Part shown: one piece after another, positions 30,831 to 42,857 of the stretch
How the letters are laid out: the number at the start of each line of letters is the position of its first letter
Position numbering within the stretch: position 1 is the stretch's first letter
NCBI GenBank assembly: GCA_013146195.2
Contig: CM028379.1
Coordinates: 63,867,631-63,931,630, forward strand
Source of the DNA: Codonopsis lanceolata
Taxonomy: Eukaryota > Streptophyta > Magnoliopsida > Asterales > Campanulaceae
Length of the DNA stretch: 64,000 nt
Direction: 5' to 3'
The notes under the pieces: generated by a model
What the model was told of the DNA's origin: nothing
The model's input: only the letters and a program-made list of their open reading frames with translations
The model's database searches: none
Translations under genes and position numbers: made by a program

Positions 30831-31439
30831 GATTCTGTAAAAATATTAAATTAATGGAGATAAAGATGGTGGAGTATGTGTAAATATGTTGGATTTTGTG
30901 CCATCATTGGAAAGATTTTTAATTTTAAATCAAATGCGTATCAAATGAATTATTTTCTTAGTTTTTAATAGGTTGTGTTTGAGTTTTGGTTTGATTGAAT
31001 CAAACCATTGTACTTACTCTTAGTGTCTATAACAAAAACCGGAAAAATCCTATAGCTAAATTTAATTTCTATAAGGGTACATACGTTATTCGGTCCAAGG
31101 TAAACTTTGATTAAGTAAACGACTCTCTTCGTCCCAAAATAAATAATGTTTCAACAAAAAAATTGTGTCAAAATAATGACATTTTAGGATTTCAAGATAA
31201 ATTTATTTATATTTTGTCAAAATTACTCTTATGAATTACTTAATAATTAAATGTTGCATTGATAATGTTTTAATGCATTGAGAATATGAAGAAAAAAAAT
31301 TAAAAGAAGAAGGGTGCATCAACCTATGTGTAAATGTCTAAAAAGTAATTTATTTTAGGACGAATGAAGTATTAATCCTTGTTGTTTGTGCATTTTATGA
31401 AATGCAATTTTAAAATACTCCCTTCAATTTGACCGGTCA
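30831..31439. other. Non-coding spacer with a MITE
   Basis: AT-rich, no gene. It holds the MITE at 31123-31369. Confidence 0.5.
31123..31369. mobile_element. Stowaway-like MITE, 247 bp
   Basis: The ends CTCTCTTCGTCCCAAAATAA and TTTATTTTAGGACGAATGAAG are imperfect inverted repeats; TA follows the right end while the left flank is GA. The inner CATTATTTTG/CAAAATAATG match extends the pairing. Non-coding. Confidence 0.7.
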
Positions 31440-31586
31440 ATAAGTTGTAGCTTCATTTTCTTCAACCAACCACCCATTCCAATTACTTCCACCCACCTTT
31501 TTCACTAACACTCCCAAACAATTCTAACTTATCCAATTTCATCATCTTCATCTTTCTCTCTAAAAAAATTTCTTCAAAGCACTCTA

Positions 31587-34500
31587 ATGGATTATGATTG
31601 TAATCCCAATGAAGATGAAAATGCTAACAAGGACAATGCTAACAAGGATGATTATTTTCAGGTAATATAGTTTTATTTTTTAATGTATTTTCACAGATTT
31701 TTTTTTTAAAAATTCGTAACTAGGCTAAACATCCACTAGGGCACAACGGATGTTTAGCCAAAATACCGCCATCCACCAGCGACCTTTTCATAAAAGTACT
31801 GCAACCATGTAGCGGATGTATTGGTCTAATTTCGTTTTTAAAAAGTAGATGTAATTAAAAAGGTCCGCTTGTTGGTAACGGAATGTTTAGCATGAGTTCC
31901 GCTACACAGTAGCGGCTATATATCAAAATAATCGTTACTTTGTAGCGACTATTTTGTTGATTTTCTAGGAATTTGTTTTTGTTTAATATTAGTTGAGTTT
32001 TATTGTTATTTGTTTATAGGACTACTAGTTTGAAAACGATAATAATCTATTTAAGATATATCTCATTTTTTTGTGATGGATGTGAAATTCATTGATCGAG
32101 AGGCGACAGAAAAATGGGTTAGAGATACCGAACGTGCCGAGGATATGCACTTTTACGTTCCAAAAGTAAAACTAAATTTGATAATACTCGTAAAGTGTGA
32201 TTGAGTTGTGAGAATGGTGGAAAACCTCGATACGATGGTAAAAAAGATTTAAAAGATGTAAAAAAAATGGTTCGAAGAAGGTTTTGTGTAAATTTAAAGT
32301 GTATTTGCATGAAGTAAAAGATGATGGTTGGATAGTTTAAGTTAGCGAGTTTAACAATGCTCACAACCATCCACTTTCAATGGGAGGAAAATGGCACACT
32401 TCTGCATCGAAATTGACAAAGGCTGAGATTGAAAGGGTTGATCAATTTTATAGTGCTAATATGAAGCTAAAACATATATTAAATCTATTGAAGATGGAAA
32501 ATCCTGATGACAAAAGTTCGAGAAAGCATGTAGAGAATGTTTTGGTAAGTATAAAAAAGAAGAAAATGAGAATAAATCAAAAATTGAGTGTTTTTTAGAA
32601 GAGATGAGTCGACGTGGATATATTTTCTGGTTCAGGTCAAAGAGAGTTGGCCAAAAAAACAAAATTGTTTTGACTGATGTTATGGTTGCTCATTCGAAGG
32701 CTGAACAGATGTTGACCTTATTTCCGTATTTTCTTCTTATGGTTTCAACATATAAGACTAATAAAATATAACTTGCCATTATTGGAAATTATCGGAGTTA
32801 CATCTGTGGGGAAGAACTTTCATGTTGCATTTGCCATTTTACAGAATGAAAAAAGTAGAACATTTGCTTAGGCATTACATCAGTTGCGTGTTTTATTAGT
32901 TCATGTTCGCCCACCGGATGTCATTGTCACGGATAGGGAGCTGGCTCTCATGAATGCAATACGAGATTACTTTCCAACGTCTTAGTAAATGTTGTGTAAG
33001 AGACACATAGCTAAGGATGTCGAGAAGTATGTAAGGAACTTGTTGGGAAAGAGAAGTTATGCAACCATATTTATGAAGAGGTGGATGGATATAGTTAAGT
33101 CGAAAACTGAGGAAGAATACTTGATACATTGTCAAGAGATGAAGGAGTCGTGGGAAAATATCAATGCAGTTGTTCGATACATTAATTCGACATGGCTGGA
33201 GCCCTATAAGGATATATTTGTTTGTGCTTGGACCAAATAATACATACATTTCGGCAATAAAACGACGAACAGGTAAAACGTATACGTTTATGAATGCAAT
33301 AGATTTAATATTTATGAACATTATGTAAATTTTTTGTAAGTGTAATATGCTACAGAGTTGAGAGTGCACACTCCCAGTTGAAAAGATGGTTATGCACGTT
33401 AGCTGGGGTTTCGATCATATATTCGATCAAATCCACGATGTTATCGAGGTTCAGTTCAATGAGACCTTGACTCTATTTGAAAGGTCTTTGAATGTAGCCA
33501 ATCCTTTGACATCTTCAAATTAATTTTCTTCTTCGTCGATTGAGATTTAAGGTATCATCTCATGTCTTTCAGTTGCTACAATACGAATGGAATTCGACAC
33601 AATGTATAAAGGAGTCAGTTGATGGTGATTCTAAGAAATGTGGGTGTTTGTTAAAGACAAGTTACGGTTTACCATGTAGTTGTGAAATATGGCCCATGTC
33701 ACAGACAAATGTCTCGATTGAACCCCATGATATACATGTGTTTTGGAGGACGTTGTTTATGGACGGAGTTCAAGATATGAGTACTTCAAGGGAATCTACG
33801 GCTTATTTGATAAAAAAAACCCTTTTATCAGATATGGACGGGACTCCGGAATCACATCAATATCATTATGCTAAACAGTTTTTCGATGTTGTACATCCCC
33901 CAACTAACATTTCTGAACCAGAAATAGTGCGACACAAAGGGCGTCCAAAGAAGAACTCGACAAAGATAGACCTCTCAGGTTTAAAAATGTTAAATGTTTA
34001 CGTCACATTACTTTTTACATTTTTTTATAGTAAATGATCAATTTATACTTTAATGTTTATAATTGTCACATAACCATACAAAATAAACATGTTACGTACA
34101 TGCTAACCGTCAACTAGAAAGAGAATCATGAGGTAGAGGTAAAGATAGAGGAAGAGGTCGTAGTTCATTAGCATCGACGGGTGATTCAATTGCATACGCC
34201 TCTCAATTTCTACCATTTATGATCACTTTCTTATCAAGTGTTATAGATGTCAAAACTGATGGAAATTGTGGTTTCGAGTTATTGCTTCACTTTATTTATG
34301 ATGATGAAGAAAAATGGGATCAGGTGTGTAATGACTTGAGCACGAACTTACTGACTACTGGACTTCTTCTCAGCCATCAACTTCTTGGAAGGTGACATTG
34401 AAGGATCTTACCAACTATGTAATTGGCATACTTCTCCGGCTCCAAACGAAGCATTGGTTGAGTCTGGGCATGGTCGGATACGTGATTGCTACACATTATT

Positions 34501-34765
34501 AGATGATTATGACTTGTTTGTGTAATATACCGATTGGTTGCAATACATGGTTGCCGTTGCAAGCACGATCTGTTGATGGACAACCGCCAACCACAAGTAT
34601 TGACTTTGGGTGGGTCAATTTAATCCACTTCATAACACTTCAGATGAAGCCTTCTAGTCCACTGCCTCGTCTTCCCATTCATCGAGATGAGAAGATTCTT
34701 GTCACCCAACGATACGACATTGGCTGCCAATTTGGCATGATCGATTTACTACTTACCTTAGTGTA
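31587..34765 (+). pseudogene. MULE transposase with FAR1-like, SWIM and OTU-protease-like parts
   Basis: An N-terminal exon starts at 31587 (MDYDCNPNEDEN) and ends at a GT donor near 31662. A FAR1-type region reads NNAHNHPLSMGGKWHTSASK and VENVL (32340-32560). The MULE transposase core follows: EQMLTLFPYFLLM, STYKTN, VIVTDRELALMNAIRDYF, CKRHIAKDVEKYVRN and NRVESAHSQLKRWL (to about 33400). A SWIM-like segment has CGCLLKTSYGLPCSCEI (33630-33690), then HKGRPKKNSTK. The OTU-like part has VKTDGNCGF (about 34250) and WVNLIHFITL (about 34610), keeping the Asp, Cys and His landmarks of an OTU cysteine protease. The first DDE aspartate (D-C-T-Y-K-T) is replaced by V-S, and stops and frameshifts are frequent. 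MULEs with OTU domains are known in plants. Confidence 0.85.
31725..31970 (+). repeat. Left hairpin-rich terminal block of the MULE
   Basis: Short units of about 40 bp alternate CCGCTAC/GTAGCGG with GTTTAGC text. A perfect 7-bp stem CCGCTAC-ACA-GTAGCGG lies at 31899-31915. It pairs as an inverted copy with 37800-38042, but interrupts the gene's first intron. Confidence 0.7.
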
Positions 34766-34800
34766 GAGGGTTAACTGATAATTATGATGTAAAATATTAT

Positions 34801-35118
34801 TTAGGGTCTTAACTGTTGTTTTTGTAAAGCTTATGGGGGTTAATTGTTATTTGTTAATAGTTTAGGGGCCTAATTGTTGTTTTTGCAAAGTTTATGGGGG
34901 TTAATTATTATTTGTTAATAGTTTAGGGGCTTAACTGTTGTTTTTGCAATGTTTATGTGGGTTAATGGTTATTTATTAATAGTTTATGGGCTTAACTGTT
35001 GTTTTTGAAAAGTTTATGGGGGTTAATTGTTATTTATTAATAGTTTAGGGGGTTAACGATCGTTTTTTCATAGTTCATCAGACAAAATAATTGTTATTTG
35101 TTAATAGTTTACGGGCTT
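34801..35118. repeat. ~62-bp tandem array, ~5 copies
   Basis: Units of GGGCTTAACTGTTGTTTTTG followed by AAAGTTTATGGGGGTTAATT and GTTATTTGTTAATAGTTTA, with drift. It lies between the 3' ends of the two convergent MULE genes. Confidence 0.92.
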
Positions 35119-35149
35119 AACTGTAAATTCATCACATAAAGTCGAAATT

Positions 35150-37690
35150 AAATTCTCTAACAATGGTGTCCAAATAAAATACATCACAGTTCGAGTTCAA
35201 ATAAAATACATTACACTCCGAGTTCAAATAAAATACATCACCAAAACATAAGTACATAAAGTACATCAGACGAATATAAAGTATATCACAATACATCCTC
35301 AAACTGTTGAACAATTTCGTCAACAGTATCCATATAAGTACCCTGGACCACTAGTGCCTCTCTCCTGGAACGATGGAGTGCTCTAAGCTGAGGAAGTATA
35401 GACTCTAATCAATCCTCAAACGATCTATGCGCATATGCGGCAGCTCTCGATGGATGATAAGGCCTCTGGGATCACCTTTGTGACGGCTGCCCGCGATTGT
35501 GGGTGATCCACGATGGTTGATGATCCCCCATCACCTCAGTTTCATTACCGTCATCATCATTATCATCATCATCAATCAGCGGCGTCACACGATAGTGTGT
35601 CCGTTCCCGAAACCGAAGCTCGTAACCATCTATGGTGGCGGACGGAATGTTGGCTACCCTCGATCCGGCCCTCTTGGGGTTTATAGAATGATGTTCCCAT
35701 TGTTGGAAATTGTAAAACATCTCATCGTGGACACAAATGTACTTCAAAGTCTTCGGACCTCTATAAACCTTCGTCGATTGGAATACACGACCGAGAATCG
35801 TTTGGATATATCCAAATTGTCTTAAGCAGGATCGGACATGTATGGCTCGATAATTTTAAGGTAATGAATTATGCCCGAGAACAAACTAATCGGTACCTCC
35901 TTTGATGGCCTACGTGTAAAAGAAGTCCATATAACTTGGAAAAACAAATATTAAGATAAATATTCAAACTTTTATTTGATACATTATTTATAAATGATAA
36001 ATACTTACGGCATCAACAGTCATGGTCAAGGACTCTCCAATACTCCAGCAGATTCTCGGGATCATTTCTTCTGCCAGCGAGAATAGAGGCCCATCTCTTA
36101 GCGTATGGCTCTTGAGGGGTCCATGTCGCTGAACAACTTGGGCTGAATTGAGGAAAGTATTCATAGATCAAAGTCTACAATAAAATAACGTCAAATAAAA
36201 TAATTTAAACTTTACAATATCCAAAGTATTCATTTTTATACTAGTAGTAGAGACAAGCACCCAGCCATCTGTCTACAACCAATCCTCGATGTTATACCGA
36301 GCTGGCGGTATAGAAAGGATAAAGTCGTTGCACCCCAAGTGTGATTAGGAATATCAGGGATATCCATCACATACGGTAGAAAGTGAACATTTACCTGATT
36401 TGATAGCTTGTCCATGAACAACGTTGTCCCCATCAACCACAACAAATAACTGATCGTCTCCAGTTGAGCTGCAACAGTCTCGCCACCCAAATATTATTGC
36501 AATGTCAAAAATCTAATACTACTTCCCCTCACCTCACTGTCCACATTGGCATTACCCATGCGTAGGAGAATGGCTAGAGATGACTTGATCTGAGCTAACT
36601 TGGTACTTGCCAATATGGGTTTCCCTGCAACTGGGATCTGTAAAATATAGTGCATATCGTGCAATGTTAGTGTCATCTCCCTGAACGGCAAATGGAAACT
36701 GTTGGTTTCCGGCTGCCATCTTTTCACAAAGGATGATATCAACGACATGTTCAGGTGCTGGAACATGCAATGCCTTAAGTGTCCCAAGTTACTCCGGGCA
36801 ATCCAATGAATAGTGAGAATATCGTGTATACTCTAAGACAATGTTGTTCGGCGGTTCACGGAGCTATGACAACTCAATACTGGTCTCTCCTGTTGAACAT
36901 AATGAAATAATCTCTCATCAATATTAAAACAATACTACATAGTCAGTATAATAAATTTGAGTCAATATAATTACCTCGCCATTCCATATTGCAGATGCAA
37001 TATATCCACAAAATCCAGTAAGTAACTTCGTGTTCTTGGGTCCACCTCCATGTGGCTCCATCAACATCCAAGCATACCCATCCACTTTATCATCTGAATC
37101 GTCATCATCACCACCATCACTAGCATCACCACGACCTCCTACTCTACCTCTGCCTGACTGCCTCTGTTGGGTGTTCGGCCCCCTCTCTACCCAAATCCTC
37201 CTCTTACTTTTCATCAACTAAATGTTGTCTATGTCGTAGTGCAGTAAATACATCAGCATTCATCGGACCCTTCCCGCGCCCACGTACCATTCTTGAACTA
37301 CCACACGCACCACCCACACCGCTACCACCCACACCACATATGCCACTCATGCCACCCATGCCACTTATGCCACCCATGCCACTCACATCATGTTTAATGA
37401 GGCTTCTATCTCCTCATCCTTTCTCGTAATATGTGAATGCCCTTTCCCCCTCAGTGGAGCATTATAAGGAGGTTCAAATGGAATATCGGTGTGGTCTGGA
37501 CTCCTACTATTATCTCCGTGAATAGGGGTCCGCATATAAGCACCCCATCCCCCTCATTAGTGGCTGCAAGTGCGTGATTAACAGCTTTCCTACGTTCTGA
37601 AGCAGTCACAACCCTATTACGTATTCTACCTAGATCATCCTCTGCATGTGCTGGACATTTCCCTCGTTAACATCCGGGTTCCATCTATTA
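35150..37690 (-). pseudogene. Plant mobile domain (PMD) protein gene, multi-exon, decayed
   Basis: Minus-strand pieces in order: RTPIHGDNSRSPDHTDIPFE (about 37530), a Gly-Met repeat MSGMGGISGMGG and RGRGKGPMNADV (37386-37204), GGGPKNTKLLTGFCGYIASA then IWNGE with a following intron (about 37040-36960), and the PMD core LISSFVKRWQPETNSFHLPF, REMTLTLHDMHYILQIPV (36787-36600). Further on are SYLLWLMGTTLFMDK and HTWGATTLSFLYRQLG, AGCLSLLLV (36490-36236), IYEYFPQFSP (about 36170), IEPYMSDPA (about 35830) and an acidic tail. This is the order of PMD proteins related to MAIN/MAIL1 and PP7-long-form-like proteins; many copies are carried by MULE and gypsy transposons. Exon breaks fit introns, but stops (for example at 36491) and frameshifts indicate a relic. 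Domain identity is strong; exon limits are approximate. Confidence 0.8.
35165..35260. repeat. ~31-bp tandem array, 3 copies
   Basis: TCAAATAAAATACATCACAG-type units followed by TTCGAGT repeat three times, then degrade into AGTACATAAAGTACATCA. On the minus strand this gives a YLNS-x-CDVF repeat that may be the end of the PMD ORF. Confidence 0.8.
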
Positions 37691-37799
37691 CAAAAAAAAT
37701 AAATACAACTTAAGTTATGAAGTGATAAGTTATCTATAAAACAATCTATATATACACACACATATATTACATATTTTTTTGAAAAAAACATGTTTTAAA

Positions 37800-38042
37800 A
37801 AAACAAAACAAAACATCCGCTACAAAGTAGTGGTTTTGGTTGAAAATAGTTGCTACAAACTCGCAGTCGTTTCGTGAAACATCCGCTGCTAACTTGCAAC
37901 AGTTTTATCCAACAACCGTTGCTAACTTGCGGCAGTTTTATCCAAACATCCGTTAGGAACAGTAGTTGTTTGGTGATACTACCGCTGACGAATAGCGGTA
38001 GTATTACCAAACAACCGCTGTGCCCTAGTGGTTGTTTTAGCC
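37800..38042 (-). repeat. Right hairpin-rich terminal block of the MULE
   Basis: Units of about 39 bp (CCGCTACAAAGTAGTGGTTT and variants) repeat five to six times. An 11-bp-stem palindrome ATACTACCGCT...AGCGGTAGTAT lies at 37976-38004. It is the inverted partner of 31725-31970. Confidence 0.75.
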
Positions 38043-39036
38043 GAATTGAAAAAAAAAAAGAACTGACTATCGTTTTGAACAACAAATTTGACCACATATT
38101 GGAAAAGCCCATTCAAACAAAAAATTGAACAACAACTTTGGACAACAAATTGAACATGAACGACAACAAATTGAAACAAGACTAAGAGAGTGAAATAATT
38201 CATACATTTTACTAGTTTGTAAGTGGTGGCAGATAGAGAGATTCGTAGAGAGAGAAAATGTTGTGAGAGATAGTGATTTGTAGATAGCTCAGAGTTTCTA
38301 CAAATGTTGAGGATTTCGAATTGCAGAGAGAGAGAGGGAGGCATGAATTGGAGAGAGAGAGAGAGAGGGAGGGAGACATGAATTGGTGTTAGAAAGGAGT
38401 GGAGAGAGAGGGAGATGGGTTTTGCTGGGGAGGGGTGGTTTGTTGAGGGTGTCAAGTTTAGGATGTTATGGGTGAGATAGTTTAAAGGGGTAGTTGGGTC
38501 TTTTTATATTTTAAATGGTGTTACGTTTAGGGATTTCGGTGTTACGTTTAGGTCTTCTGAATTAGAAATGAGGCAATGTTTTGGCACAAATCAAATAAGA
38601 AAGATATACTTTTGTAAGACATAAAAAGTATAATATTTGAATAATTGTATCCATAGAGATGGATTTTGCTAGTACCCACAACCCACACCAACTTGATATG
38701 ATACAAATAAAACAAATAAGTTATTTGAAGTACTAGGATGAACTTAACAATTGATGGAGGCTTCTTTGGAGTCTTGCAAGGGATGGAAGACAAGATATTG
38801 TGTTTGTGCCGTCGTTGGTTATTTTATTCCCCCAAAGTCTTGTGTATGTCTTTCAGTTTCAACAATTAGCAATTAGCAGAGACCTTGTTTGGCAAGTGCA
38901 AGAGTTTATTTTGGGGTGGCCATTTGGTCCTTCCTATATTTATTAAGTATAATGCCTCTTTAACATGAAAATAAAAACAAATATGCCTGTTAATTTTGAC
39001 ACTTTTATATGATTAAAATTAAATAAATGAATTTAT
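38043..39036. other. MULE outer end and gene-free flank
   Basis: From 38043 to about 38545 the outer part of the MULE right end has GAGAGAGAGG-type purine runs (38320-38420) and a repeat of GGTGTTACGTTTAGG (near 38517 and 38540). Beyond it the flank to 39036 shows no ORF or element ends. Confidence 0.45.
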
Positions 39037-40060
39037 TCATTTATGTATGTGTGATTTTGATGTGAATCCCAATTCGTTTGTCGGAGATTGGATTCTCGCC
39101 AAGATCAAACCAAGAATCTGCACCTTTGAGTTTTGGACTCGGCGCAGAAATAGACACGAGCAACGACATGACACGAACTGATATGGATAGAAACGAGTCT
39201 CCCTCGATCCGTTAGTCGCGTGATTGACAAGGAATCTTGGGGTGCGATTGTGAACCGAAGACATGTTTGACTTCGACCCACAATCACGGAACGCCACAAC
39301 CTTCTGACCCTTGATGATTGATAAGTTCAATTATTGGGTTCTAGTCCAAAAAATCGGGATAAACCCTCACAGATTTGTGAAGATAAAAGAGAGAAACTCC
39401 TAAATACTCTATTGCATAATTGATCAAAGATTATATTTACAAGTGTTTGAGAAAGCTTTTTATATGCCTTCAAGGCTGAAAATAATGAAAGGAAAAGTAA
39501 CCCATGAAATTATACCAAGGGTTAAAGGAAAAACCATCAAACTTCCACCAAAAATGGCTTAGAGTAGTTCAATCTTGTGGGATAAAAGAAGACTAAGTGA
39601 ACTTAGGCGTGATCACATCAGAAATGGAGTAGTCTTCTGAATTTGTTATATCTTGTGGGATGGCAGAAGACTAAGTGAACTTAGGCATGATCACGTCAGA
39701 AATGGAGTAGTCTTCTGACTTTGTTTAGCACCTCGTAACATGCAAATGAACCTCCCTTGATGACCTTGATCATTCTCGACTTGAATTTGGGCTCTAATCC
39801 CTTTCACAAATGATGTTAAAGTTGCTTGAATCTTCTTCGCACGTGGATGAGTCATTGGTCCTCCACTTATGCTTAATGGATCACGAACATGATTGACTTG
39901 ACCCGAACCCTCCTTGCATTGGTCTTCATCAATGTTGTACTTCAATTTGAGAGTTATTCTTTGTGTTTTGAGTTGGACCAAACTTCTTGTCTTCAATGGA
40001 TATTTTGACTTGGGCTTCGTCCCATGGTGCGACCGTAGATTAATTCTCATAAGATTTTTT
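39037..40060 (-). pseudogene. Ty3/gypsy pol C-terminal or pre-gag remnant
   Basis: The minus strand from 40050 reads LVQLKTQRITLKLKYNIDED, then SGGPMTHPRAKKIQATLTSF and VKGIRAQIQVEN. The phrase S-GPMTR-A/R-x-KK-x-x-x-x-L is recurrent in plant gypsy chromovirus polyproteins near the gag/pol boundary or pol end. A second open piece (39330-39037) reads SIIKGQKVVAFRDCGSKSN, not recognised. No RT, integrase or LTR pair is present. Low coding coherence and a local 77-bp duplication (39573-39720) mark it as a relic. The gypsy label rests on one motif region only. Confidence 0.45.
39573..39720. repeat. Two-copy 77-bp tandem duplication
   Basis: Two copies of ATCTTGTGGGAT(A/G), AGAAGACTAAGTGAACTTAG, GC(G/A)TGATCAC, then GAAATGGAGTAGTCTTCTGA, nearly identical. 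Confidence 0.92.
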
Positions 40061-40081
40061 AGGATTTAACAAATTAATTTT

Positions 40082-40082
<1 letters not shown>

Positions 40083-40144
<62 letters not shown>
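40083..40144. repeat. (AT)n microsatellite
   Basis: About 62 bp of AT dinucleotides. Confidence 0.97.
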
Positions 40145-40147
<3 letters not shown>

Positions 40148-40191
40148 CATGTATGAAGATACAATAATGTATTATGCATGTGAAATACATA

Positions 40192-40431
40192 CTCTCTCTG
40201 TTCCACCCATAAAGTCCACATTTGAAAAGTCTAATAATTAAGGGATATATAAGTAGTATTGGAGTTGATCATAATCACAAAAATATTTAAGCACAACAAA
40301 TATGTTTACAATACAAGTGGAGGTTAAAGATGAAAAATTATGAAAAATGTAAGCACAATTTTTTAAAGTGGACTCTTTATGTGAAACATCTGAAAATAAT
40401 ATAGTGGACTCTTTGTGTGGAACAAAAGGAG
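40192..40431. mobile_element. Stowaway-like MITE, 240 bp
   Basis: The left end CTCTCTCTGTTCCACCCATA continues AAGTCCA; the right end is TGGACTCTTTGTGTGGAACA then AAAGGAG. Imperfect inverted repeats with TA on the left and TG on the right. Non-coding. Confidence 0.7.
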
Positions 40432-40911
40432 TGTTTCTTGAAATATATTCAAGCTCATATTGTTTAGCAAACGACCCTAGAATGTTTCCTCAAGCTCGAT
40501 CAGTTCATTTTTGGATTGAACCGAGTCGAGCCTGAAACAAGCCAAACCCAAGCTCTCGGTTCATTTACATTTTGTAGCATAGACAATTTCGTCCTTGTTG
40601 ATGGAGATATAACAGCAGTCAACAACCTATAAGTTGGCCAACAATGTGTAATGCTATACATTTCATCGCTTCAGAGTTCAGATATAATTGTAACGTTATC
40701 ATTCCACAAAGTATGTAATCAAGCAGTCGGCCTGTATTTAGAGATAAGTTTATTTAGTTTAAAAATTGTTGGTGGAATTTGAAAATCAGACTGAACCTGT
40801 GCATCCCCTCACCATCCTGTTGAATAGGCACCCTAAAGCCTAAATCAAACAAACTTTATGATTATAATTTATAAACCAAATGGTAGTTGATATAAAATAT
40901 AGGGAGTACGT
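40432..40911. other. Non-coding flank of the CACTA-type end
   Basis: No gene, no repeat pair seen. Confidence 0.5.
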
Positions 40912-41505
40912 CACTACGAAAAAACTCGGGATTAGCAAGGACAATTTACCAAGGAAATATAATTCCATGACAATTCCCGTGGAATTTACTTAGGAATTTT
41001 ATTGTCTGAATATGCCGAGGAAATTACCAAGGAAAATATTTTCCATGGTGAATGCCGAGGGTTTTAGAGAGGAGTTGTGTTCCTAGAGCAATTAGCAAGG
41101 ATTTTCCCAAGGAAAATATTTTCCATGGCAAATACCAACGAATTTAGTGAGAAAATTTTTTCCTATAAGAAATTGCAAGGATTTTACCAAGGAATTTATT
41201 TCCTAGGGAAAAATCCTTCTTAAATTCCTTGGGAAGTATTTGTCCAAATTTAGCTAGGAAACTACCAAGGGAATAACTCCTCTAAATCTACCTAGGAATA
41301 ATTTTTATTGAGAAATTTTGTGGATCCAATTTGTTTTTTGGCACTAAACTTCCCTCCAAAAACTACCATGGAATATATTCATAGGCAATTATGAAAGACC
41401 TGAAAAAGTTTGAGCGAAAAATTCCCACCACAATCACCAAGGAAATTTAAGAGGAATAAATGCCAAGGAAATAATTCCTTTGTGAAATCCTTGGGGGTTT
41501 TTGTG
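40912..41505 (+). repeat. CACTA left terminal and subterminal repeats
   Basis: CACTACGAAAAAAC, then at least twelve AC/TTACCAAGGAA-type motifs and inverted TTCCTTGG forms spread over about 600 bp. In known CACTA elements such motifs bind the TnpA-type protein. Confidence 0.75.
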
Positions 41506-42857
41506 ATCTATTACACACACAGACATGATGTTTTACTCATGTTCAGTGCACCACCACCGTCGCTTAACCCAAAGATTTAGACTTTCACTACTACCCATTT
41601 ACCATGTCAACATTGGCGGACGGTAGTGGACCAAATGGGTGTCCATGTACACCCCTCAAAGTAAAAAAAAAAAGAGTAATTTTTGAATTTTTAATAGTTG
41701 GACCCCTCCCAATTTTTCCCTTTGACACCTAATTTTTCCCCTAAACCCCTCCCAATTTCCCCCCCTAAACACTTACAACCGCAGTCAGCCAGTCACTCCC
41801 TCTCTCTACGCAATTAATTTGCATGAACGAAGAGAACTAGGGAAGCGGACGGTGTACCAACCGACCAACTTCCTAGCTCCTCCGTCGCTGCCCGCTGTGC
41901 GTTGCCGCCTCCGCCACTCTGATGTCCGCTCTTCCTCACTTGCAGTTGCAGCCTTGTTGTTGTTGTTGTAGCTTGAGTTGAGCTTCCTCCTTCCTGCCTT
42001 TCTCTTCCTCAGTCCAGCAGCGGTAGTTGGCCATCGGCCAGTCTCAGTTTCATCCCTCCATCTACTTGGACACCCCTTAACCTTATTTCTGGATCTGCCA
42101 CCGCATGTCACTATTACCATCATAGTCGTTGGCCATACCCTTCCACTACCACCAACCCTTCTTCTTCATCATCTATATATCGTTATCATGCCTCGACCAT
42201 TACACCATTGTACCACAACTACAACCACAAAAAATAATCTACAAATTAGAGAGGGACAATCGGAGAGGGAATAACTTTGATCTTTAAATTAGAGTCTAAT
42301 TGACTTTTCTATATAAGTTAGAGATAGAAGAGAGACCTAATTAATGGCAGTAGATTTGTAGACACGTGGGTGAAAGCAGTGGTGGTGGTATATCGATGGA
42401 AGGATATATAGAGATAACGTGGTAGTGGGTATATGGTGGTGGTAATTTTAATGTGATGACGTGTTGGTAATAGATGTGGATGAGTTCGGTTGTGGAGTGG
42501 TGTTGTCGTCGTAAGGATGTTAGCAGTTGGGCGTTAGTTTAGTGGTAGTTGTGGTTTGCATAGGAAAGTGGTGCTATGTTGGTGTCAATTTTTTCGTGAT
42601 GGTTATGAGAACGGTGGTGTTGCTTTTGGATGATAGTGCCTTTAGAATCGATGACAATATTAAAATAATTAATAGAGAATATAATGTAAAATACGTGAGA
42701 ATATTTTTGTCCAAAATAATAATTCTACTCAACCATGTCTATCAGCATTTTTTTTGAAAAATTAGTTGTGGTATTAAATAATGACATAAAGTTTTTAAAA
42801 ATATGAATAATTTGGATACATATTGAACAACTATTTATATTTGAAATTAGATAATGA
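41506..42857. other. CACTA interior, no recognisable gene
   Basis: Starts GC-mixed with CCCCTCCCAATTT repeats (about 41700-41760); two facing frames (41806-42123 minus, 41978-42274 plus) lack family features. From 42360 it is rich in GGTGGTGG and GTTGGTG text. It ends at the LTR element, with TAGATAAT at 42848-42855. Confidence 0.45.

Larger units (their letters stand above)
31440..38545. mobile_element. Mutator-like element carrying OTU-transposase and PMD genes
   Basis: Two inverted, hairpin-rich terminal blocks bracket two convergent decayed genes. In the left block (31725-31970) the text GGCTAAACATCCACTAGGGC continues as ACAACGGATG; the right block on the minus strand reads GGCTAAAACAACCACTAGGG then CACAGCGGTTG. 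Further out, CAACCAACCACCCATTCC near 31471 pairs with CAACAAACCACCCCTCCC (minus strand, near 38443). Exact outer ends and target duplication could not be fixed. The plus-strand gene (31587-34765) is transposase-related; the minus-strand gene (35150-37690) has a plant mobile domain. Both are broken. Confidence 0.7.
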
